From Parapristionchus giblindavisi (Eukaryota > Nematoda > Chromadorea > Rhabditida > Diplogasteridae), in NCBI GenBank assembly GCA_943737045.1, contig CALSFV010000342.1, positions 1-64,000 of the forward strand: a DNA stretch of 64,000 bases. The letters are read 5' to 3'. The position numbers were made by a program, and so were the translations under genes. The notes beneath the pieces are model-generated. The model was not told the DNA's origin. It saw only the letters and a program-made list of their open reading frames with translations, and ran no database searches. Positions 41,943 to 52,163 of the stretch are shown here, one piece after another. Each line of letters starts with the position of its first letter. Within the stretch, counting starts at the first letter, position 1.

Positions 41943-42276
41943 ACGTTAGTTCAGCCTCTGTAATAGCCGGGCAACAAATTTTCCAACGCTGGGAAAAAGA
42001 TGTGATACAAAGAGTACGCGGCGGATGCCAGGCGGGTTTGATGAGGTGCATTAGAGAGGGTGTGCGTGAGAGATCGCATCCAATGATTCTTTCTATCGCA
42101 CTCTCCGCCGCGCGACCAAACCTGTCTCAGATGCGCCGCTCTGAATAATGAACTAACGTCTCATTATAATGAGATTGTGAAAACACACCAATCCCCACAC
42201 CAAACTTTTGGGAAAAGTCGCCACAGCATCTCTGTTGCCCCGCTATTCCCATCTCTTTCGCATTTTGAACTAACGT
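41943..42276. mobile_element. Inverted-terminal-repeat insertion in repeat R copy 3
   Basis: It starts ACGTTAGTTCA and ends TGAACTAACGT. CCTAC lies on both sides, and copies 1 and 2 continue uninterrupted through this point (GATCCTACTCCCAGTAAC). An internal second TGAACTAACGT at about 42,151-42,161 followed by new DNA suggests a tandem or nested end. No gene is seen. Confidence 0.7.
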
Positions 42277-43002
42277 GCCTACTCTTAGTAACAATATCGT
42301 GGGTTTCAGCGAAAACATGTTGTTCATGTTGACGCAGCCAGAGATATTTCATCCACGATTATGTTATAGCAATGTACTGATGATTCTTGAATTATGGTGC
42401 AAATACCGTACCTTAGGTCAAATGATGGTTTCCATGGTGTCCTTTAGCGATTTGCACTCGCACATCTGCACCATCTCATCAGATTCTGAGTGCGTCGAAA
42501 GCGAAACGGTTTCGTGAAACAGAGCTAATTAAATATGGCTGGTTATCGTAGATAAACTTCAGTACAACTTTAAATACGAGGAGAGTTGGTGAGATAACTA
42601 GTTAGAGAATGATAAAATGTAAAGAGAGAGAGTGTGTGGATCAGAGAGAGTATAGTCTGATCTCACACAAGATCAAGTACACAGGAAGCGTCTATACACG
42701 ACCATAAATTAGATAGGAATAGGAAGGAATGCGGCAGATTTCAATTGATTTAAAGCAATACACAAGTTAAAAGTTATCAAAGAGACTAAACATTTTTCGA
42801 AGAAGAAGAAGAAGAGAAAACCAAAATAACTTGAACTATGGCATAGTAAAAAAAAAGGCGGGAAAGAGGAACCGATTTGATAGATTAGTAAACAATTATG
42901 GATCATGTCTTTCTTTCTCTGAACGTTCTCACACTCTCTCATATCTACACAGTCTCTGCTGTGATCAAAGAACGATCACTCATGGCGTGGGAAGAGGGAG
43001 AT

Positions 43003-43291
43003 CACGGACACCTAAAACAGCCCGAGAGGACGAGTGCAAACTTTCCGAAAATAATTAACAGTATGCTAACAATCGCTACGAGACACAATGAACACGAATG
43101 AACACCATACCGTATGACATTTTCCGAGTATGACAAGGGCCGGCCACGAAAGTGAAAAATTATTCCATATACTTTAGCATAATCTAAAGGGTTTTCGTGG
43201 TAGGACTCAACACGCACCAATATTTGGCAATTAGCCAACTTTTCGCGACGCGACCGCAACGCGAGCTAAACTCGTCCTCTATGTTTCCGTG
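43003..43291. mobile_element. Inverted-terminal-repeat insertion, GAGAT duplication
   Basis: The termini CACGGACACC and GTTTCCGTG, followed inwards by CGAGAGGACGAG and CTCGTCCTC, are inverse of each other. GAGAT flanks both sides. Copies 1 and 2 have the empty site (AAGATGGTGAGAGAAGACG). Confidence 0.7.
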
Positions 43292-43800
43292 GAGATGGTG
43301 AGAGAAGACGCGAAAGGGGAAAGACAGACAACGAGAATATTTCTTGGCACAGTGCCAAGAACATGCTATGCCATTGACATTGAAACAACTTTGTTCAAAT
43401 AGTTAATCATTGGTTCGGTTCGTTTTCACTAAAAGAAATATAAATTTTCAAAAAAATGCACTTCGATTGCGTCATTTCTACGCAACAGTGTGCTAATTTA
43501 ATTACACCAATACGTCATAGTTATATTCGTTAATAAACTCTGCACATTGAATCAAAAGATAAGCTTGATTTCTTTCCTGAAACATTTTATTGATTTTAAA
43601 AAAATCAATAAACAATTACCGTAATACCCCCAAACACACTGTAGTGCTTATACAATAATACACAGACTCTCACTATGTTTGTGGGTAGTTAGACACCGTG
43701 GAGGGAGGAAAGAATCAATTGCTTTCAGTTCTCATTGTCAGAATCACCCGTCGCTTTCACGTCGCAAGAACATCATGAAAGCGCAACTCATCAGTGGAAC

Positions 43801-44325
43801 CAGGGCTGGGATTTTTTGAAAATAATTTAAAAAATTTTTTGATCAAAAAATTCAAAAAATGGCTCAAAAAATTTTTGAATTCAAAAAATTTTTGAACAAA
43901 TTCTTTGCTTTGTTTAGAAGAATAATAAGCAATTCAGACACATCATTTTTGCCTGAAAAGTGATTAAAACAGTCAATTATGCAATTAACCGAATTTTGAA
44001 ACATGAAAAACATGATACAAGAAGTTTAAAAAAAAAAATTCTACGTCAGTGCATTGGGCAAACTAATCCACACTAAAACCAGTAGAATCCTCTTCACCAA
44101 GACAGTGAAAAGGATAACAATGGGAATCTTGTAAAGTTTTGTCAAATGTTGTCACAATTTTCCATAAATGTTTCACTTTTTCTCGTTTTAACGGTGCTTT
44201 TTTACATTAATTTTTTGATTTTTTTTTGAGAAAAATTCAAAAAACTTTTTTGATTTTGAATTTTTTGAAATGGTCAAAAAAATTCAAAAAAATCAAAAAA
44301 TCAAAATCAAAAAATCCCAGCCCTG
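43801..44325. mobile_element. hAT-like MITE, 8-bp target duplication
   Basis: The ends are CAGGGCTGGGATTTTTT and its inverse. AGTGGAAC is repeated at 43,793-43,800 and 44,326-44,333, and removal restores the common hairpin motif CATCAGTGGAACCACAATG. 525 bp, AT-rich, no transposase. An 8-bp duplication and a CAGGG terminus fit the hAT superfamily. Confidence 0.9.
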
Positions 44326-44333
44326 AGTGGAAC

Positions 44334-45633
44334 CACAATGCATAATCTGGCTGGAACATTAGACTAACAAACAACCATATTTTTCCATATCCTCATAATC
44401 AGAATACATCATTTTCAGGTCACTTGAGGCGAAACGGACGAAATGTGGCTCGAAAATAACGATTTTCGCTAAATCTACCCAGCATATTTCGAAAATCTAC
44501 CCACTACGTCAAAATAACCACGAGGGTACCGAAACTGTGTGGAGATAATCAGTTTGATTCAGTTCTCAAAATCACCCGGCGCTTTCGTGTAGCAAGAACA
44601 TCATGATAGGCCAACTGATTAGTGGAACAACAATATGTATTGTACAACGAAAAAATAACAATCATTCCTTCTCGATATCTTCAGGTACATTTGCGATATC
44701 CTCACAGACATTTTAACTACACGGGCTATTAAACCCAATTGACCACTCTTATTTAGTCTTCCTATCACTCCACTCTCTTATGCGGTGTCAAAATCTTGGA
44801 AAAGTAGATGGGAAGTGAAAAGTAGTGTTAATTTTGTGATTGTAAAAGTAGTTGGAAAAGTAGCATATCTTCGTAATTGACAAAATTTTTCAATAAAAAC
44901 ACTTAACAAGAGTGTTTGATTGCCACTTTTCCATCTACTTTTACGATTACAAAATGAACACTACTTTTTCACTTTTCCATCTACTTTTGCAAGATATTAA
45001 CTCCACATTGCTCTAGCTATCTATCGTTTCTAATATCACTTACCTAACTGCACTGCCAAACGTTCGTCGCATAGGAAAGAGTGTTCCTCCATATGTGTAT
45101 TTCTTCTGCTTCTATGCAAAATCCTATACTTCTCTCCATCTTCTTCCCTCTTCAGACTCTCCCCATGTCCATTCCCTCTTGCACATAATCCACATCCTAT
45201 CAGTCACAAAATCTCCCGGTGTTTTCAAGTCGCAAGAACATCATGAAAGCGCAAATTATTCGTGAAACTACAATACATCGAACGTCTTCAGCTTCTACAA
45301 TAAGTCGAAAAAAATGTCAAACAACAACGACCAGTCACAAATATATAAAACCGCCTCTCTACTTCTAAGAGAGCGGTCAGAGTGGTGAGAATCAATCCTT
45401 TTCATATGTGAGAATCACCCGGTGGTTTCATGCCACGAGCACACTATCAAGGCGCAACTTCTCAGTTGAACATCAATGCTTCTCCTATTTGGACATATAT
45501 GTATATATAACTAACCAGCAAATGAATAAAATAATTTTTAAAAAAATAATAAATAAGGCCGTTCGATTAAAATCCCGCTGCATGCTCATCTAGCCCGTAT
45601 CTAACTACCGCACACATATAATCATCATTATTA
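44334..45633. other. Intron-like DNA with hairpin motifs, no gene seen
   Basis: Hairpin motifs lie at 44,570, 45,212 and 45,413. An inverted repeat at 44,800-45,000 (AAAAGTAGATGGGAAGTGAA against TTCACTTTTCCATCTACTTT) is a small fold-back of about 190 bp. Confidence 0.6.
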
Positions 45634-45904
45634 TTGTGCGTATAAAATGTACTTGCATAAGAAAATGACAAATGGTGCTAACGAACGGAAGTGACAATCG
45701 AGAGGCGAGCGAGATTCTACATCTCGCCCCGCCTCTCGATTGTCTCTCCGCTGCCTCTCTCTAACCCGGCTGACCTTCGCCGCGCGCTATATCATATATA
45801 GAAGAGATCGGCATACTTTCTGAACCATGCAACACAAGAAAGTCTCTTGTGGGAGTGGTTAGCTACTCTCGTACCAAATAAACAAGTGTATTTTATACGG
45901 TCAA
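45634..45904. mobile_element. 271-bp MITE, TA target, copy 1
   Basis: The ends TTGTGCGTATAAAATGTACT and inverse of TTGACCGTATAAAATACACT are flanked by TA. An internal hairpin lies around ATCTCGCC...GAGGCG. A second copy, differing at few positions, is at 50,847-51,124. Confidence 0.85.
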
Positions 45905-46075
45905 TATCATCATTTTTTATTAACATTATTGGTTCCGTTTCTTCTTGTTATATTATGAAGACCTCAATCAAATCTCTCAGAAACGGAAGAATAAGAAATT
46001 GCGAGCAAATCCCAGTGCCCCTGACTCACTCTTCTGCATTTTGTGCTGACAAGATAAAATATTATAATCCTCATC

Positions 46076-46208
46076 CATAGATAGGTCGAAAAGCACGTTA
46101 CAAACTATGAAGCCTGGCCAGATTTTGGATTTTTTTTTGAAAACTTTACCGCATTTTGTGAAAACCTGACCGCATTTTGTGAAACTGTAACATAGCTATT
46201 CGACAAAC
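46076..46208. mobile_element. Small MITE (AGGTCGAAAAG...CTATTCGAC)
   Basis: ATAGATAGGTCGAAAAGCAC at one end and ATAGCTATTCGAC at the other, with an internal CCGCATTTTG repeat. Relatives are at 25,090-25,245, 33,658-33,772, 57,231-57,353 and 61,104-61,182. Confidence 0.65.
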
Positions 46209-46404
46209 GGCATGACGCGGCCCGCGGGGGGCCGCATCATGCCGCATCGATGAATATTTTTTTTTAAACAATTCGTTGTTTTTGATCGTTGCATCATCAA
46301 ATAAGGGTGCGGACATGATGATGCAATGATCGCAACCAATGAAATGTTTGAATAAAAAATTTATTCATCGATGTGGCATGATGCGGCCCCCAGCGGGCCG
46401 GGGG
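46209..46404. mobile_element. GC-ended fold-back MITE
   Basis: GGCCGCATCATGCCGCATCG with ATGAATA pairs with TATTCATCGATGTGGCATGA and TGCGGCC, followed by a poly-G run. An inner inverted repeat (GATCGTTGCATCATCA / TGATGATGCAATGATCG) adds a second stem. Non-coding. Confidence 0.75.
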
Positions 46405-46750
46405 GGGGGGGCGTTTATAGAGCGCGAACGTGCGGGACTGTATATGACAAAGGATATGATTGTTAATTAACGATTTCCGCCATACATAGAAGCATTAGCG
46501 ATCCGGTCAGTTAATAAGAGCTTATGCTGACCGTGAAACACGAAATTCACTGGGTATAGCTAAATCGCTATAGATATGAGAAGCTGTTAGAGTTCTTTTC
46601 GTTTCTTCTCGTTTTATCGCTCCGACTATCAATGATTTTACTTTTAAAGAAGGGGGACCAAGAGAATTGGGGTGCACTATTGTCATCTCTAACATGGGAG
46701 GTAGGAAGTGACACTCTATTCTCTATTAGAATTGAGCGATTGAGCGCATG

Positions 46751-46822
46751 GAGCATGTGGCTCAGTGGTTAGTAGTCGGCGCTTGTAACCGCGTCACGCG
46801 GGTTCGATTCCCGTTTGTAATT
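46751..46822 (+). pseudogene. tRNA-like sequence
   Basis: A box TGGCTCAGTGG and B box GGTTCGATTCC are excellent, and a T stem (GCGGG/CCCGT) closes. The putative anticodon loop is CTTGTAA (TGT, Thr-like). However, acceptor ends GAGCATG and TTGTAAT do not pair and the anticodon stem has mismatches. I call it a tRNA pseudogene or SINE head, not a functional tRNA. Confidence 0.6.
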
Positions 46823-47029
46823 TGCAATACATTTGTCTTTCATATTTGAAATTGCGCGCGTTCCCTGAGGACATCTTGGGGTAATAACGAACTTTGAGCT
46901 CGTATTACGGTATTCCAGTGCACCTATAATTTTAGAGAAAATTGTTTTTTGGATACAGGGAGATGTGATCTATAGTTCTGCCTGGCCAGTTTAGTCACGA
47001 AAAAACTCGTGGGTCCCCATCTTTAACGA

Positions 47030-47200
47030 TCAATATTAATAATAATAGTAATAATATTTATTTCCTCAGATACATTAAAACAAATGAACGAAATTTGATA
47101 GATGGAGAATACATAATTTAATAAGGGAATGCTTATAGCTGCAATAACTGGATCACATCGTTGGCATTACAATAATAATAATAATTATTATATATATTAT
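47030..47200. repeat. AAT/ATT-rich simple repeats
   Basis: Two AATAAT tracts flank a unique spacer. They abut exon I fragment at 47,203. Confidence 0.8.
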
Positions 47201-47202
47201 TA

Positions 47203-47275
47203 AGACCTCGTAGATGAATATAACTGCGATCAGCGTGGCGAACGATTCCTCAGTGAAACGAGTGATGAAGGAGAC
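47203..47275 (-). pseudogene. SLC4 exon I, 3' truncated
   Basis: It reads VSFITRFTEESFATLIA then VIFIYEV after a CTCAG acceptor. The MKLWKI end and donor are replaced by AT repeats. Confidence 0.85.
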
Positions 47276-47375
47276 CTGAGAGGTAGCGGGGGGAATACGG
47301 TAACTATGGAGTACGGTAGCTTCTGAACATTAGTAATCGATTGCTTAATCATCCTCCCATGCCACCGTAAGTCCT

Positions 47376-47423
47376 CCGCGTATGCGCGCCTGGAACCTCC
47401 TCCGAAAGGTACTCCTTGCCGAC
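47376..47423 (-). pseudogene. SLC4 exon D 5' fragment
   Basis: It matches VGKEYLSEEVPGAHT and then stops. It directly adjoins exon I remnant DNA, so exons E to H have been deleted between them. Confidence 0.8.
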
Positions 47424-47798
47424 CTTGAAAATCAATCAATAATCATTTCCTCAATCAATCAATAGCCATCAAGCTTTAGCTTATACAGCCCAGATGGAAT
47501 GGTAAATGATCTACGGTAAATGATGTAGTAGACTTAGACTGGTATAAGCGACTTTCACGATCGACAATCGCATCAAATCATTGCTATCACCCGGCGATTT
47601 CGTGTCTCAAGCGCGCAATCAAAGGGCCACGTGATTTCGAGTCTACAATTTAGCAGCAATAGACTGATTAAATCCCCATAAAACGTCGATATCTATGAAA
47701 ATTAAAAACATTCATCAGCGTATGCTTACAAACTTTAATTGTACTAATCGAATATTATAATATCTAAAAATCATTCAATCAATAAAATCAATCAATAC

Positions 47799-47885
47799 AT
47801 TCTTGCGTTTCTCTTGTGAGGGCAGTGTGGAGGGTGGCTCGATACGGATGTTCGGATCCCATTCGTCCGGAGGAAGTACCGTAAC
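47799..47885 (-). pseudogene. SLC4 exon C
   Basis: 87 nt open: [18 protein letters not shown] then [11 protein letters not shown]. One substitution (G to D). TTGCAG acceptor, GTATTG donor. Confidence 0.9.
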
Positions 47886-48099
47886 CTGCAACGATCAGGC
47901 GTTGGTAGGAAAAGAATGATGGATTACGGTAGATTACGGAATCAGGAGACTACGGTATCGACAGGAGAGCCAAGCTATGACAATCAGACGATTCGGCTTG
48001 ATTACCATATTGTCTAATGAACATCAAATTACTGTATTATAATACAGTAACTAAACAGCTGAATGGTTCTTATCGATCCTTAATTTCCCAAACTACCGT

Positions 48100-48304
48100 A
48101 TACCCATGCACTACCTTACCTCGGTCAGAGTACCGTATGCCCATGCACCACCGTACCTCAGTCAGAGTACCGTATACCCATGCACTACCTTACCTCGGTC
48201 AGAGTACCGTATGCCCATGCACCACCGTACCTCAGTCAGAGTACCGTATACCCATGCACTACCGTACCTCAGTGAGAGTACCGTATACCCATGCACTACC
48301 GTAC
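48100..48304. repeat. 37-bp splice-donor minisatellite, second array
   Basis: About 5.5 units of the 37-bp repeat, in two alternating subtypes (GTATACCCATGCACTACC and GTATGCCCATGCACCACC), implying 74-bp higher-order expansion. As at 33,120, it starts at the exon Z donor. Confidence 0.9.
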
Positions 48305-48386
48305 CTCAGTCAGATCACCCAGCACCGCTGTCCCCTTGAGGCGGATGAAACCGATGTTGATGTTTGTGATGTTGAAGGAAGTCGAG
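48305..48386 (-). pseudogene. SLC4 exon Z, frameshifted
   Basis: It begins LDFLQHHK in one frame and ends IGFIRLKGTAVLGDLTE in another, so a small indel in the middle disrupts it. The acceptor is GAAG and the donor GTACGG. Confidence 0.82.
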
Positions 48387-48676
48387 CTTCAATCAATCAA
48401 TAAATGAACATCATCTATCGTATACCCGTATTTCCCCTCGGGACTGGGCGTAATATTAGCCTCGGGTCCTATCCCCTATAATGGATCATAAAGCAGCAAT
48501 GGCTCTCCCCTACTTGCACATGGAATGGGTTCTTTGAACATTGGAGGCGGAAGGACATGAAGAAGTTATGGAAGCATTGGTCGAAATGTACGTTACAAAC
48601 TACGAAGTCTGGAAGTATTTTGGGATTTTTATGCAACGAAAATCTGCATTGAGCGCGCCAAATTTGAATTTTGAAT

Positions 48677-50429
48677 TTAGATTACGGTAGCGGCCGCGAG
48701 CGAATCCTCGGCGTCGCCACGCATCGTGTCCAACTGTGCGCCGACTTCCTGAATCAGGATACGATTGTGATCTTTGATCTTTGACTGATATTACTGTAGT
48801 TTGATCTTTGATCTCTGGCTTGTATACCTTGTATCGGTCGATTCTCTTGCCGACGAGTTCGGCAATCTTGACTGCGTCTTGGGTGTCCTTCTTGGCTCCA
48901 AGATGGAGGGTCTCTCGATAATCGTCCAACCACTGAGCGAACTCGTCGATGCTGAATATTTCATAGTTTTATTTTAATTTAATTTAATTTTTTGAAATTA
49001 AAAAAAATTTTCTTGGATTTTAAAAGCACACAACGAGCTAATTAGAAAATCTTCACTCTGGCAATGCTCTCTCGCTTTTTTTGTCTGCGAGAGAGTGTTG
49101 CCAGAGCGGAGAGTCTTAAATTAGCTCGAGTGTGCATTTTTTAAGACAGAAATCTAATGATTTCTAATGATCATGAGTTTTGCTGAAAAATTCTTCATTC
49201 AATTGTCCACCAACAATTGTTCTAGAATAAATAAATTTATGGAACTGCGATGTGCCTGGTTAACCAGTTTATTTATGAATCCCTTACCGCTTGTTCAGAA
49301 TCTCGAATGATGTATCGTTCAATTTGTTCGTCAAAACTCGCTTCAAAAGTTCCTCGACATGCCTGAAATTTTAACACTATTTTTGTACACCTTTTACAAA
49401 AGGTCAGCTCGTATTTTTCCTACAAATTCGTAGCAAGTTTCAATTTTAATAGAATATTTACTACATTTTATTTAGTAATTGATTATTATTAATGTTTTGC
49501 ATGATTAATTATTATTAATTGAATATTTTTATTGATTTATCGATTTCTTTAAAAGTGATCCTCACTTGTGCTCATCCTCAGCTCTTCCGAATCTCTTCTC
49601 AATGTATTCTCCCCTCTCGATGGTCGAATTATAGTGCAGCTCCGCCTCCGCCAACCACACATCGATCATCTCATTTTGCACCTGAATACTTCCGCTGTTT
49701 ACCAAAATCTCCCAAAATACGATAAATTTCCACTACGCCACGCAAATCGCGGTAAACACAGTAGGTCCACTCACTCCCTTCTCGCCGCCGTATTTGGCGT
49801 AGTGTTGCAGGAACTGGGTGACGTTTTGAGCGGTACGGTAGGTATCCTGGACTTGCGCCAGGGCAGATTCCGTTCGGTTGGTCAAAGCGAGAATCACTGC
49901 GGCGGACTTGTTCACACGGTCAGAGTCGAAACGGGCCTGCAAATTATTTCATAATTTTTTTCCTGCGTCCTTATTAGTGAACCATATCGTTTTTTAGATA
50001 AAATATTTCAAGAGCGAAACCGCAAGTCAACTGTTTTTTTCTTCAGTGACAATGTATAGCCATCAATGAACTGTGGAAAACAGTTTGCGTATGCGGTGTT
50101 TGTCAAAGCTTGAAACTATCCGCTCTCGCCATTCTTTCTCGCATTCTTTGCCTGCGAGAGAGCGTTGTCAGAGCGGAGTGTAAAATTAACTCAATATGTA
50201 CGTTTAAATGTGATATTCAAAGATGTAAACATACCTCATCAACCACTCCATTGGCCTCTTTCGTGAAGTGCTCATTCGCCACGATGTCCAGTTGATTACC
50301 GGCCGAGTCGACGATGTCTCCAGTGGGCAGAACAAGACCACCCACGAAGGTGGACAGGACTAAAGAAGATAAAAGATTAAAGATCAAAGAACAGGAAGTG
50401 TGTTTGGATCCAGAATTTGTTTTCCTCAT
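48677..50429 (-). CDS. Six-exon gene for a predicted secreted helical glycoprotein
   Basis: Exons (minus): 50,429-50,235, 49,936-49,775, 49,681-49,566, 49,362-49,288, 48,951-48,828, 48,748-48,677. All have AG acceptors (TTTGCAG, ATTCAG, TTTCAG, ATTCAG, ATTCAG) and GT donors (GTATGT, GTGAGT, GTGAGG, GTAAGG, GTATAC). Phases agree at every junction (0, 0, 2, 2, 0), giving 247 codons and a TAA. The N-terminus has a hydrophobic stretch, CSLIFNLLSSLVLSTFVGGL (residues 13-32), consistent with a signal peptide or anchor. Four N-glycosylation sequons follow (NRT, NVT, NST, NDT). The rest is charged and helical (EDEH-KHVEELLKRVL, IDEFAQWLDDYRETLHLG, AELVGKRIDRYK). No family is recognised. It may be nematode-specific. 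Alternatively the terminal ACC-GTAATC could be a donor and the gene longer. I infer it is functional because no lesion is present. Confidence 0.72.
49025..49136. mobile_element. Hairpin MITE in intron 4 of the secreted-protein gene
   Basis: GCACACAACGAGCTAATT and AATTAGCTCGAGTGTGC are the ends, and CACTCTGGCAATGCTCTCTC pairs with its inverse. It is the clearest copy of the CCGCTC hairpin family, about 112 bp. Confidence 0.85.
50085..50205. mobile_element. Hairpin MITE in intron 1 of the secreted-protein gene
   Basis: The same family as 49,025-49,136: CCGCTCTCGCCATTCTTTCT pairs with AGAGAGCGTTGTCAGAGCGG. Confidence 0.8.
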
Positions 50430-50846
50430 GTTTGCTTGTGTTAGTGAGTTTGATACTTAAATCCGATTTGATTCGCAGAGAGGTTCTGATTTGAATGGGA
50501 ATAATTCGCGCTATGTCAATAATATAATTATAATGTTAATAATATTTTACTCCTTCAAATGAACGGATCAGGGATGGGGAATATCTTTTAAATAAGTCTT
50601 TTGAAGGATGTTCGTCGCCAAGGCGAATCGGTGAAATATGGGGAGGGGAGGAAGAACTTTATTCAATGATAAGAGAAGATGTAAAATAGCAGGGAAAAAT
50701 CACTATTGCAATATTGATAAGCGTAATTGCGCGCGTGCGAGGTTACCCAAATATATCGTATATAATGTTGCACAAACTAAATCTATTCTGTATAGCATCG
50801 AGAAAGATTCGCCCATAACTAATTCATGAAACATAACAGGCATCTA
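50430..50846. other. Upstream region of the secreted-protein gene
   Basis: No other gene is seen. The 190-residue-poor frames here are unsupported. The promoter, if any, lies here, but no convincing TATA box or trans-splice acceptor could be singled out. Confidence 0.4.
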
Positions 50847-51124
50847 TTGTGCGTATAAAATGTACTTGCATAAGAAAATGACAAATGGTGCTAACGAACG
50901 GAAGTCACAATCGAGAGACGGGCGAGATGTAGCCTTCTACATCTCGCCCCGCCTCTCGATTGTCTCTCCGCTGCCGCTCTCTAACCCGGCTGACCTTCGC
51001 CGCGCGCTATATCATATATAAAAGAGATCGGCATAATTTCTGAACCATGCAAAACAAGAAAGTCTCTTGTGGGAGTGGTTGGCTACTCTCGTATCAAATA
51101 AACAAGTGTATTTTATACGGTCAA
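50847..51124. mobile_element. 278-bp MITE, TA target, copy 2
   Basis: Same family as 45,634-45,904 with the same termini and internal hairpin. It ends at the TA (51,125-51,126) that is also the left target site of the next element. Confidence 0.85.
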
Positions 51125-51126
51125 TA

Positions 51127-51412
51127 TTAGTAGCATAATTTTATCAAAATAGCATGAGTTAGATTACTTTTACACAACTTAAAAAGTTTACATAGACTAG
51201 AAATTGAGAATAAAACGGCGGATTCATTTATTGATCGTTCACTAGATAGGTCAGGGCCATCATCCGTGAACAGATTGTCCTTATCATTGTGAATCCAATC
51301 GTAGATCTCGTCAGGGGAGATAATCCGATCATCCTCGTGCACTGCCACTTCATCCTCGATGAATGCTCCATCCTCATCTACCTCCTTCTCCCACTCATTG
51401 ATGAAGTTCTTG
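51127..51412 (-). pseudogene. Acidic coding fragment inside the TIR element
   Basis: From near 51,412 the minus strand is open through HVKNFINEWEKEVDEDG, then AFIEDEVAVHEDDRIISPDE, IYDWIHNDKDNL and FTDDGPDLSSERSINES, running into the right inverted repeat. Highly acidic, no start codon before MAVHEDDR other than upstream frame. It resembles the tail of a transposase (DDE/pogo-type tails are often acidic), but I cannot assign it. Confidence 0.4.
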
Positions 51413-51463
51413 ACGTGTAAAAGTAATCTAACTCATGCTATTTTGATAAAATTATGCTACTAA
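51127..51463. mobile_element. 337-bp TIR element with coding-like core
   Basis: The ends TTAGTAGCATAATTTTATCA and inverse extend about 48 bp and are flanked by TA (51,125-51,126; 51,464-51,465). It directly abuts the preceding MITE. The core holds a continuous minus-strand frame (next entry). Confidence 0.85.
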
Positions 51464-51465
51464 TA

Positions 51466-52163
51466 ATAAAATCTCGAATGTAAACAAAGACAACGGAAAT
51501 TCAGATTCTTCCTTCAAATTGAGGAAATCGTATTATAACTCGGGAATGATGATCTCTAGCGTGATAATCATATAAATATATTTTGTTGTGCTTATTGAGA
51601 GCTTCATTTTCCTTTTTTTAAATAGTGTCTACGACCAATTTGAAGCGATTTATGGTCAAAAAACCATTTTTTGAAAAAAAATGACTAAGTCCGGGAGTAC
51701 TTTATATTTCGATGTCCCGAAGCCAGAGATGAGTCAAATGAACTACATACGTACCCTATATCTGGTGCGGCGAGTCCACTGGTGCAATAAAATTCATCAT
51801 CTTTCTGAGAGATTTTCGAGAAACACACACTTTTATAGTAAAAAAATCAGTTTTTTGGGTGAAACACATTGAAGACGGGTTTTCGGCCATTGTGTGCCGA
51901 ACACCTGTTTTGTAGAGCATACTAATAGGATTCGAATGACCTCTGTCCGGTCTCTGTACGATAAAAATGAACCGAGTTATGGCAATTTCCGTGGTAGATC
52001 ATAAAAAATCAATAATCTGCGATTTTGGCCAAATCAAGTCGATAAGCCTTCACATCCACCAATCGACTTTCATCCAAATCCGAGAGAAAAAATTTTTCCT
52101 AGTGGCAGGCGCTCATACGAGAGCATGTCTTGTGAGGGAATTGACATTCTGACCGGGGGTGCC
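51466..52163. other. AT-rich DNA, no gene seen
   Basis: Several short frames overlap without splice or family support. Confidence 0.4.

Larger units (their letters stand above)
40610..43425. repeat. Large dispersed repeat R, copy 3
   Basis: Collinear with copies 1 and 2. It contains the tRNA-like sequence at 40,890-40,970 (minus; A box altered to TGTTCTAGTGG), the 106-nt relic exon at 41,672-41,777 (STSSSSITMSEGVVIIVVD, then QLNTRLMEGPLSFEQ) and the THSESDEMVQ relic near 42,425. It has two younger insertions absent from the other copies (41,943-42,276 and 43,003-43,291). Confidence 0.7.

Noticed and set aside
46751..46822. Functional threonine tRNA
   Set aside because: A and B boxes are good, but the acceptor stem does not pair and the anticodon stem is mismatched; called tRNA-like.
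48017..48403. 128-residue and 77-residue open frames at 48.0-48.4 kb with repeated Tyr/Pro/Thr/His motifs
   Set aside because: They are translations of the 37-bp splice-donor minisatellite; the unit length keeps frames open by chance.
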